Assembly: GCF_963678635.1 (NCBI RefSeq)
Contig: NC_087065.1
Location: 3,346,001 to 3,410,000, forward strand
Length of the DNA: 64,000 bases
Direction: 5' to 3'
DNA from: Symsagittifera roscoffensis
Taxonomy: Eukaryota; Xenacoelomorpha; Acoela; Convolutidae
The position numbers and the translations under genes are program-made. Shown here in pieces: positions 11,272 through 20,700 of this stretch; positions within the stretch are counted from its first letter, which is position 1, and each line of letters begins with the position of its first letter. The notes beneath the pieces were generated by a model. The model saw only the letters and a program-made list of their open reading frames with translations. It did not search any database and had not been told where the DNA came from.

Positions 11272-11730
11272 TTCCAAGCTATCTGAAAACCCTTGACAAC
11301 GCCCCACACTCGGGCTCTTTATTAAGGTTACTGGATTAAATTACTAGGTTGATCGAAACGATCGAACTTGTAAAACAGTATGGGTATACTATTTAATTAA
11401 AATAAAGGTTTGATCCAACTAATCTGGTGTCAAAGTCACTGTCTTTTTTCGTTTCATGGTTTTTGTTCCTTTTTCTATTCTTTTTTGGTTTTTGTTTTGC
11501 TTTTTGTCTTTTTGCTCGTGTTTTTGTCCCCCTAGTTGCCCCTTTTACTTGGTTAGCTAAGCCTCGTTCGGAGAGCGTACCAGGAAGTTTTCTCGAGTTT
11601 TCTTAAAAAGCTATCACGGTACAACCGGAAGGTTTGCACGTTCCTGTCGAACCGCACCGCCGGTACTCTAGAATGGGCATTCAGCCCGAAGCTGTCTCAA
11701 GTGGGTTCGACTCCGTAGTCTTGATGTCGT

Positions 11731-11748
11731 AAACACCCAGGAGCGCCA
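11731..11748 (-). other. Candidate primer binding site, copy A
   Basis: On the sense strand this reads TGGCGCTCCTGGGTGTTT, starting with the TGG expected of a site that pairs with a tRNA CCA end. It begins 11 nt inside the LTR boundary, which is further than the usual 0-5 nt. The sequence is identical in copy B (35456-35473). The matching tRNA was not identified. Confidence 0.3.
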
Positions 11749-11771
11749 TAAAAACACTATGTAACATTCGT

Positions 11772-12389
11772 ACAGTAACTTCTCACAGTCCAGGTATTGT
11801 TCAGTCGCATTAAAATAGTACGAGGGCGTTGTTTGTCTTTGTCAATTTTTCCTAGACGTTTTAAGTCGGCGATACAGTTTGTTTCTTCCCCTAGGTGGTT
11901 AAGCACTTTTTCAATTTCATACGAATCATGCGACAAATTTTCGTCTTAAGTTGCAATTATATCTTTGCCATTTGCGTCTTTCTTCCGTCTATATTCCTTT
12001 CTTCCATTTACTCTAATTTCTAAATTATTTTCGTTGGGTGCTGGCGGGGTTGGGTTGGAAGTTATTAGTGACGTAGAATTATACTTAGTTTTATTCAGAT
12101 CCTCCTTTAGTTCTGATATGGTTGCCTTAATGATTCCAACGGCCTTATCCATGGACTCGTTTCTGGCCATCAGTTGTTTTACGGGGTTAAGACAATGGTC
12201 ACAAAACCATTTGATTCCTTTCACAACATCGAATAGGTTGAGGGCCTCCAGCGGGACATCAGTACATTTTTGGTGTAGCCAATTGTCGCATTTGTCGCAT
12301 TGTATTGCTTGTTCCTCTTTGTCCTTGATTTTTCTGCTGCAGGACCCGCACATTGAATTACTTGCACTTGCAAGACGTGTAACATTCGT
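11772..12389 (-). mobile_element. 618-bp insertion with PHD-finger ORF, inserted at LTR edge
   Basis: The sequence is absent from copy B and is flanked by a direct repeat TGTAACATTCGT at 11760-11771 and 12378-12389, which looks like a 12-bp target-site duplication. On the minus strand it starts 24 nt before a PHD-finger ORF. PHD fingers at the start of ORF1 are known in CR1-type non-LTR retrotransposons. No poly-A or simple-repeat tail is seen at the 3' end and there is no reverse transcriptase, so it is a non-autonomous or internally deleted element. Its class is uncertain. Confidence 0.7.
11946..12353 (-). CDS. PHD-finger ORF fragment (retroelement ORF1-like)
   Basis: This 135-codon ORF starts MCGSCSRK. 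Residues 2-55 fit a C4HC3 PHD zinc finger: CGSC, then CDKC, WLHQKC and WFCDHC. A short helical segment (about 60-95) and a basic tail follow. PHD fingers of this kind occur in ORF1 of CR1-like LINEs and in host chromatin proteins. The location inside a 618-bp insertion flanked by a target duplication favours a retroelement origin. Nothing suggests that it is part of the host LTR element, since copy B lacks it. Whether it is still expressed is unknown. Confidence 0.6.
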   Translation of the reverse strand: MCGSCSRKIKDKEEQAIQCDKCDNWLHQKCTDVPLEALNLFDVVKGIKWFCDHCLNPVKQLMARNESMDKAVGIIKATISELKEDLNKTKYNSTSLITSNPTPPAPNENNLEIRVNGRKEYRRKKDANGKDIIAT

Positions 12390-13284
12390 CTACTGCAGTC
12401 ACACATGAGGCTTAAGAAAAATAGGCCCTATAACTATTGGCTCAAGAGTCAGGGACACTATCTCTTGTGTTTTTCTACCTCAATTCAGTCGGAGCCAATT
12501 CGGTTCGTCTGTGACATGAGACTACGACTCGTTACAGCTTAAGGCTACTACCAAAATATCCCCCCACTCTAGAATTAAGAACGTCCTCATACTTAGGTCT
12601 CTAGATACCCAAAATACATGAACGCCGTTAAAAACCGGGTTGGAACAATCCGTTAAGTTACTTTTATTTAGACAGTGGAAATTTGATCCATTTCAGATGG
12701 ATCAACCTAAAACTCGCCTTACCTCAACATAACAATTATAAAACACACTCTAGAAATTTAAATTTGTACTCACATTGTAGCACGCTCAAGAACTGGGAGT
12801 AATCAAGTCGGTAATCAACTCGAGAATCAAATAATGTAATTAAAATGAGTTTAATGTTTGTCAGTTTTAACAACAAGAACAAGTTCGTACTCTAGACTAT
12901 AATTTCTCGTGAACCATTGGGACACTCAAGCTGTCCACCTTTCCACCGAAGGTTCACTCTAGTCCAGTCTAGAATAGTACTCCACTCAAGTCACAATAAT
13001 CCAGTTCGTGGGAATACTCTTGTCTCTGTTTCGAATGGGACAGCTCTACTCTAGGTTATTGCTGTGACGGAAATTGCGAATAGCAATTTCCTACCGATTT
13101 TTCTTGCAACTTTCCCGCGATTGTCACTCGATTGTTCTGACTTCTCTTTTTTGACTTTCAGTTATCGCGAGAAAATCGTGCATGACATGCTCCATTCGAA
13201 ATTTTGAAAAACTTAATTTCACCCCAAAATCAAGTGCTCTTGCTTTTCTCAAGATCAAACTTCCAAATATGACCGACTGGCCCA
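12378..13284 (-). repeat. 5' LTR of copy A
   Basis: It aligns along its whole length with the 899-bp LTRs of copy B but has many substitutions and small indels. In sense direction it begins TGGGCCAGTCGG (TGTGCCAGTCGG in copy B) and ends CGAATGTTACA. The inverted repeat GGAAATTGC-GAATA-GCAATTTCC is kept at 13069-13091. The 3' LTR of this copy is outside the window, so it cannot be dated from paired LTRs. Confidence 0.9.
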
Positions 13285-13414
13285 ACGCTTGTTGCGTGCC
13301 ATATCAAGTTGTTCAAATTTGATTGGTTAAAAAGTTTTAGAGCCTTTTTAGACACGTTTTTCATTTTTCAGATCTTTGATCGTTTTGTAAATATTGTAAA
13401 ATTTTTTTAATCCT
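13285..13414. other. 130-bp host spacer between the two element copies
   Basis: This AT-rich sequence separates the 5' LTR of copy A from the 3' LTR of copy B. Its last bases (TTAATCCT) join in register with the host sequence right of copy B (CCTGATGATG), by comparison with a related host repeat near 37290. No gene is seen. Confidence 0.7.
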
Positions 13415-14313
13415 TGTAACATTCGTCTACTACAGTCACACATGAGGCTCAAGAAAAATAGGCCCTATAACCACTGGCTCAAGGGTCAGGGACACTATCT
13501 CTTGTGTTTTCCCACCTCAAGAACGGTCGGAGCCAGTTCGGTTCGCTTGTGACATGAGACTACGACCCGTTACAGCTTAAAGGCTACTACTAAAATATCC
13601 CCCCACTCTAGAATTAAGAACGTCCCCATACTTAGGTCTCTAGATACCCAAAATACATGAACGCCGTTAAAAACCGGGTTGGAACAATCCGTTAGGTTAC
13701 TTTTTATTAGACAGTGTGACTTTGATCCATTTCAGATGGATCAACCTAAAACTCGCCTCACCTCAACATAACAATTACAAAACACACTCTAGAATTTAAA
13801 TTTGTACTCACATAGCAGCACGCTCAAGAATTGGGAAATGATCCAGTTGGTAACTAACTCAAGAAATAAATAACTAAAAGAAGTTTAATGTTTTATAGTT
13901 TGTACGACAAGGATAAGTCTATGCTCTAGAATTTGAGTTCTCATGGACCGTTGGGACACTCTAGTTGTCCGCCTTCCCGCTGAAGGTTCACTCTGGTCCA
14001 GCTTTAGAATAGAACTCCAGACACGACTATCCAACTCGTGGGAATACGCTGGTTTCTGTTTCGAATAGGACAGCTCTACTCTTGTTCACTATGATGGAAA
14101 TTGCGAATAGCAATTTCCCACTCGTTTTTATCTGACTACTTTCCCGCAATTGTTCTAAAATTGTTCTGATTTCTTTTTCTGATTTTCAGTTATCGCGAGA
14201 AAATCGTGCATGACATGTTCCATTCGAAATTTTGAAAAATTAAATTTCACTTCAAAATCAAGTATTTTCTGCTCTTCTCAAGGTCAAACTTCCAAATATG
14301 ACCGACTGGCACA
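13415..14313 (-). repeat. 3' LTR of copy B
   Basis: The length is 899 bp, the same as the 5' LTR, with one mismatch seen: a C in ACAAAACACAC near 13781 where the 5' LTR has A. It carries AATAAA on the sense strand (13703-13708) and the 9-5-9 inverted repeat at 14096-14118. Confidence 0.97.
14096..14118. promoter_or_regulatory. Inverted repeat in 3' LTR
   Basis: GGAAATTGC, a 5-bp spacer GAATA, and GCAATTTCC form a perfect 9-bp inverted repeat. It is kept in all three LTRs of the window, including the diverged copy A. It could be a dimeric factor site or an RNA hairpin. Confidence 0.5.
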
Positions 14314-14743
14314 TACTCCCCGGACTCGAGATCGATGTCCTCATCGCGCGCTGTCTTCTGCCAGTGAGTCCCAGAAAAACCGAGTGTTGCTCAAGATACA
14401 GTGCCAGTGGTCATTTACAGAAGTTTGCAGCAGATTTAAGATTATCTACACCCCAAAATTCACGACCATTTAAAATTTTCACACTATTGCTAAACAGCAA
14501 TCAAAATCTGCATTTACCTGCACCTTTGAATTTTCGCTTTTCAAGCCAATCATTTAAAAATCTCTTTTGTCCTATTCAATCAGGAAATTGTCATGCAGCA
14601 TTTTGATTTATATAATAGATATAGTATATTAGTAACAATATTTGCTTTGTTAAAATTTCTTTTTCGTGAATCCAAGTTTCACTCGGATTCACACTCAAGC
14701 CCCCTTTCCCTCTCAAGACTCAAGATCCATCCGATTTGCCCAT
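14314..14743 (-). other. Region between ORF2 and 3' LTR
   Basis: This 430-bp noncoding stretch holds CTCAAG words and no convincing ORF. On the sense strand the last bases before the LTR are CCGGGGAGTA, a short purine-rich run that could be the polypurine tract priming plus-strand synthesis. The tract is short, so this is tentative. Confidence 0.5.
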
Positions 14744-17700
14744 TCATCTCGTACTCTTCGCCTTGGAGGTACTGCATCCTGAAGTGCTAGATGCGGCAAA
14801 CTGTCTCAACAGTTCCTCTTCATCATCGGAACTAATCACAATCTCCTCCCAAGCCTTCAGCTGTTCATAGGATCGCATCCATTCTCTCTGCTCCTGCAAT
14901 CTCTTTGCTTGGTTGGGTAGTGCCTTCACCCTAGCTTCTCGGTTCAAGCAAAAGGAGTTGTGCAGGCTCAAGCTCACGTTCTTCGCCAGGTCTTCCTCTA
15001 GTATCGACTCCCTCGCTTTGGTATTGTCTCTAGACATCTTACCCACTCTCTTCCATCCCGTCGTGATCGCATTACGATGGGTTAGCAGGGGTCTCTTGAA
15101 AGCTTCCGGCCCAATCTCGGCCTGGAACTGTCGATACTCCTTTTGATGTTTTCTCATGTGATCTTTCGTTGCCCTGTACAGCCAAGACGTCAGTGTCGCC
15201 CGAAACCATGGAAAGTACCTCAAGCGACTCCATACGTGCCTGACTTCCGTCGGTATGGCGAATACTTTGCACGCAGTCTCAAACAACTCAAGTCTCCTGC
15301 TGTAGTCTATCGCGTATATTGACTCAGCCGTTGGCGTCGTCGCCTCCCGATATTTCGTTATATTCTCTTCTATCCATCTCAGAGCTAACATCGTACTCAC
15401 TACTAAGAGCGTCACCTTCTGCCGGTGATCCGGTAGTCCGATCGACCGAATCTCTTCCACATCCCACACCAGGCAAAGGTTCTTGTGATCTGGATACCAC
15501 ACCGTTTGTGCCAAACAGTGGCATGGGCATTCCCCATGAGAGATCTCAATGCTCCTGAGATTACGCTCCCCTGAGGCTTCCAAGAGAGGCTCAAGCTCCA
15601 TCATCTTCTCGTGCATCGTGTCGTTGTCTTCCAGGTTCGGAGTACTTCCCACAGGTTTACCGATCACGTTTTGTCTCTCGTGATCGCTCGTGTTTTCTCT
15701 TTCCAACTTCAGAAGATCTTCTCCCCAGATTTCGCTTAAGTCATCTCTCAATTCTTTTGGTACCGTCCCTTTGATTTTTCTCAACAACTTGTGCGAGTGA
15801 TGCGATATCCGAGCCAACCTCACGCACTTGGGCACTGAGAAGGCCTTGTCCACCAGTATTCTCTGGCTGGACACTTCCACCATCGTCATGTGTAGCGGGT
15901 AGTGACTTCCGCACAAGTTGGCCATCATTGACCCTATCAGCGATTTCGCGTTCAATGGCAAGCCATAAGCTTCGCTCAAGGGAAATCCCATTTCCGCCTC
16001 AAGACCAACTTTCCAGCTCCGGATGTGTTTTTGAGTCACCTGCAACACCCCGGGCCATGATTCTACGCTCAACGCCGTCACTAAATGATGCTCAGACTCC
16101 AGTCTCTCCAGTGCCTGCAGACCACACATTCTCGAGAAGAATCCGAGAGCTGTCGCTATATTCACCGTGGTTCTCGCGTAACATTCCGCTATTATTTGCA
16201 CTTCACTTTTCTCCCTTTCTGTGATGTCTTCGAACCAAGTGACCAGGTCTTCTTTTTGAAACGACAGTATCCTGACGCATGACCGTCCATCGCAGATGTG
16301 CTCTCCGTTCCCACACGTCGAATCCAGACAGCTACCCGGCTCCAATTTCTTTGCTGACCCGGGGTCGCTCGTCCTTTCGCTTGGCTCTTGCATCTGGGGT
16401 GTGATTAGCTTATGTAGCACACTCAACTTCGCCAGATCTTCATCTTCCGTTGGGGCTAACCTCACTCGCTCGGTGGTTTCCTCGATTAGACTCGCATGGG
16501 GATGTGGACACCAGGAGGGTCTTAGTAGCTTCCATATCACTCCCAAGTTCGTGGTTAACAAGCCATTTCCACCGCCCATGTTCACTTCAACTCTCTTGTT
16601 TGAGCGCGGTATGCTTATCACCTCTGGTGTTTCCTCAAGAATCAGGCCCAGGCTCGGCCCCTCTTTCTCCACTGCGTCTATCTCCATTATCCTTTCTGTC
16701 CAAAACTTCAGTAGCTCCGCTACCTCATGGTTTCTGTGGGCTCCTCCAGCTTCCGAGTCTAAGAAGGGATTGTAGGCTATTCCCATCACTCCAGACACAT
16801 ATTGGTATTCCCCCTTCTCACTGAGTCTCGAGTACTGTTCTGACGAGGCCAGGTTACGGTGAACATCATGTTCTTCCTCGAACTTCTTATTAGAGAACCT
16901 CCGTACCTCGTCCAGCTTTCGATGGTTCTCTAAGGATAGTCTGGAACCATCTTCTTTCTCTATTCCTGTACTCTGATATACGTTCAAGATGATCGTTGAG
17001 ACTCTTCTCTCCATGGTTTTACTTCCACTTGCTCTCTGGTGGCATGCCAGGATGGTGCTATCAGACATCATTGACATTGTCCATCTCAAGAAACATGTGG
17101 CATCTTTTCTCCTAGCCAGGCTCAAGCCTGAATTGTCCCTGGCCACGTGTTGCATCAGTGCCTGATACACCTCTAGCTTCTTGCTTCCCAACTTCAGCCT
17201 GTCATACGAGGTCAATGTCTCCAACTCTATTCCCACCAGACTCCAGGTGAACATTAATTGTCCCGCCGTTCTAACGAAGGGATTCGCCATTAGTGGCGGT
17301 GCTGATGAGGATGTTCTCATCGCCTCTTCAAAATGATCCTTCAACAAACTCTGCCAGGACCTCTTCAGATGACTTACCATCTCTATCTTATTAACCTCGG
17401 CTTTCTGCTGGGTGGCCCAATTGCGTCGCCTGCGAGCTATTCCACTATCCAACTTCTTCAAGCAGTCCTCCATTTCCTTCAATGTTTCGAGGGCCACCCA
17501 CCACGTCCGGGAAGTGTTCCTCGTCTTGCTCCTCTCCAATGGATCACTCGTCACTTGTTTGCCCATGTCCTGATGTGCCTTCGAGATCCATTCTTTGCCG
17601 ATCTCCACTTCCCCTCCCTGTCCGTTCGTTGAACCTCTCTTCACGTTTACCTTCTGAGGCTTGAAGTCTTCTTCTGACGTAGAACTGGTGGAAACCTCTA

Positions 17701-20700
17701 TTTCCTTTTCTACTTCAAGTGGTTTCCTGAGCTCCGAGCTGTTCTTGTATGCCGCCGTCTTGCATCGGGCCAAAACGATGGGCGCCGTCTCTCTCAAGTT
17801 TCCTTCCGAAACAGCATCCACTGAAGGACTACCCCATCCTTCCACTTCTCTCTTCCTCTTGCGAGTCTTCACCTCTCTGCTCGAGGGTGTTGTGGCTATC
17901 ATCATTGATTCGACCTCTCCATCCACTCCTTCCAACTCTTGCCTCCCCCCTGCTCGAGCCTTAAGGATATTAGTACTTTTAATCATATTACTAGTCCCAA
18001 CCTTATCCCTTTTTATATCATCAACCATTTTATCCACAGTTTTTCGTTTCAGAGTAGAGCTGTCCTCACATTTCTCTTTTCTAGTCTTCGATCGTGCGTT
18101 CCTCAGCTCCACTAGCTTGTTCAGCAGCTCTTTTCTTGCTTTCTCATCCAGGCCCGTTCCTATCAGGAGCGGTTCCCCGAATCTCACTACTGCGTCCCAC
18201 AGTTCCTTCTTGAACTTGTCCAGCGTCGTCTCGCTGCCCACTTCTCGATTGAATTCCTCCAGGAACTCCTGCCAAGCGTCATCCTCGAGAGATCCCAAGA
18301 ATATGTCCCTATTCCCTTCGAACGTGTTCTTCTCCCTTTCCTCCGAGCTCAAGAGTAACATCCCCATATTGAAGGTTTCACCTGCCAATGGCAACTCTAG
18401 GTTCTTCCGTGGAGACGGAATCAGGGGTGGTGTGGCAGTATCTGCCCAATTCTCCTCGCTCAAATCTTTCAACAGCTCTTGAGTGGTGAGCTCCTCCCCT
18501 GATGGCCCTGGTTCAGGCGTATTCCCCACTTCCATGTCTTCACCAGCTTCACTGAGAGTTTCATCCATACTCTCTTCTTCTGACTCATGTCTCCTTCTCT
18601 CGAGAATTTTCTTAAATCGGTCCTCGACGGGTCCGCTCCTCTTGTCTCCAGGTGTGTCCACGGACAGTGGTGATGGTGTCGCGGGATCCAGCTTTTTGTA
18701 TTCCGTCAGTGCTACGTGCAGTTGACCTGCTGCATCTAGTTCTGTTCCTTCCTGTCTTATTTCCACCTGTTCCAAGCCATAGGGCGCCTTATATTTTCTC
18801 GTGGCAAATTTCATGTCGTCCACCAGTGCGACGTGTCCCTCCATCACGATCATCCTGCCATCATCCCATATGGGTAGCATATTCTCAAGTCCTTCCTTCT
18901 CAAGAGTCCTCAAGACTTTCCGCACCTCATATCCAGGGGGCTGCGAACCTCTACTCTTTTTCGCTTGCGTCGTCCACGAATTTACCTTCATCTCGCTGGT
19001 ATGGAAGTAGACCGCCGCCGTGTAGCCAATGAACAGGGGGTCCCAGCCATCAGTGAAATCCTTCTGCATTTCCTCCGCCCTCATCCTCGCCATTATGGAG
19101 GGAACTACCAAGGGACTATTCATTCCTAAGGTCATCCTCCTGACTATTGGGAACTCAGGCATGGTTGCCGGGAGGATTTCTTTCTCCATTATGGTCTCTA
19201 GCTCCCTCTTCACCAGTGCGAAGCACTCCTTCCAGGCAGGAATTCTCAAGATTTCTCGTCCGTCCGCCGTCAATGGGTTCAAGTTCCAGAATTTGGGATA
19301 CATTTCAATAGGGCCCTCTCGCTTGCCTCCCATTCTGCATTGCATTTGTCCCCTGAAATTGCACACCATCATCTCAGCATCTTTCACTTTTCCGAAGAGT
19401 ACCGTGTTGCTCATACGCGCCCTGAGCACTTCCTGCTGACACCAATTCAGCGCTGCACCATCCAGTACGCTGATGAGACTCAAGTGCGTCACCGAGTGAC
19501 GATACGTTATCACCAGGGGATCTGGAAACGCGTACGTCACTGCTGGACCATAGATGCAGGTCACCACCTCCTCCAGACCTCGGATTATCCCCATTGGGTC
19601 CGACCTCATTGCCAGACACAGGTCCGTCAACAGAGGCATCCCTCTGTTCGCCTTCTCCCATTCTTCTCTCGAGGTTGGGTTCTCATCTTCACCCGTCATG
19701 TATCGATTCTGCATCATGAGGTATTGCACCAGTAGTGTCTTCAACCCTGCGGCGCACTTGTAGGAGCTGGTTTCAATGCTCGTGTGGACTCTCCCCATAG
19801 ACAGAGGTTCTCCATATTCCATTAACCGATGAAACGACACCAATTCCCCATGGGTCAAGAGCACTAGTGCCAGGTACCCATCAACTCGAAGTGTCTCCAC
19901 TCCCCGACTAAACATGTATGCTGGACCCATATTGAACAAGTATCTGGGGTAGACCAAATACAGGGCCAAGAGCAGGCTGATGGGCATGCCCAGTATCTCC
20001 TGCACGAAGGCTCCGAAGATAGTCGCCGTGGTGCCGAACACTCCTGCCAAGAATTCTCTCTCCCAGCAAGGACTCAAGAACTTGAGAATCTCGTAATCTC
20101 TCCTAGTCTTCAATTCGCCGTTGGCGTGCTCTCTCCAAAATCCTCCAATCGTCACTTCATTGGCGGCCGAGACAAATCTAACCACCGTCATGTCTCTCCT
20201 TTCAGCTAGCTCCAGTTGCTTCTCTAGAAAACTCCAGATTTGTTTCACGAGGAGTGGTGCTTCCTCCCTCGTTTTATTCGTGGCGTTCTCCAGCCTTGGT
20301 GTCAGGAATGGCCACCAGCCATTCTCTTGGGTCAAGCGATATTTCATCGATTCTAACTGTTTCTCCGTCTCGACCACATTTCTTCTCTCGTTGCTGGGAC
20401 CTCTAGTCCTGCTGGTGGAATTTGCGACTTTCACATCCATACTCCGGAACCACAGGCTGGCCGTCAACTGGTTTATCGCCGGGTGGTCGTCCCCGATGAC
20501 TGGGCTGAACTTGAGTTGTCTAGCAAAGTTCGATATCTCTAGCAAGAGTACCTCATCCAATACAATCAAGACATCGGCTAGTCCGTAAAAGCCCCTCAGC
20601 GCATGAGATATGTCAGCCCATGCCGCTGGTAATTCTGATCTGTAAAGTCTCAAGTTTACTGGCTCCAGCTCTCGATTGGGGGCTGCCATCAGAATCCGCC

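Larger units (their letters stand above)
10286..11759 (-). other. Rest of 5' leader, copy A
   Basis: This noncoding leader is colinear with 33976-35484 of copy B. The stretch next to the LTR (about 11560-11759) is especially well conserved. A 70-bp unit is duplicated at about 11141-11271. No ORF with protein features is seen. Confidence 0.7.
1..13284 (-). mobile_element. Giant Ty3/gypsy-type LTR retrotransposon, copy A (older, left end outside window)
   Basis: Copy A is read right to left: 5' LTR (12378-13284), leader with minisatellite, gag-pol ORF, detached macrodomain ORF, then the spacer before a second ORF. Positions 1-512 align with 23640-24165 of copy B, so the second ORF and the 3' LTR of copy A must lie to the left of the window. 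The two copies are colinear throughout and are visibly diverged by point changes and small indels. Copy A carries two lesions: a 4-bp deletion near 1380 that shifts the polyprotein frame, and a 618-bp insertion at the junction of LTR and leader. Its LTR has the same TG..CA termini as copy B, apart from changes in the last few bases. It is probably no longer autonomous, although most of gag-pol is still open. Confidence 0.93.

Noticed and set aside
17661-18482. Plus-strand ORF of 273 codons antisense to ORF2, and similar antisense frames over gag-pol
   Set aside because: They are shadows of the real minus-strand ORFs, with low-complexity Ser/Leu content and no domains.
19935-20045. Hydrophobic stretch of ORF2 (residues ~1195-1230) as an envelope transmembrane or fusion segment
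   Set aside because: There is no signal peptide, no cleavage-site context and no glycoprotein-like cysteine pattern. A buried helix of a soluble protein fits equally well.
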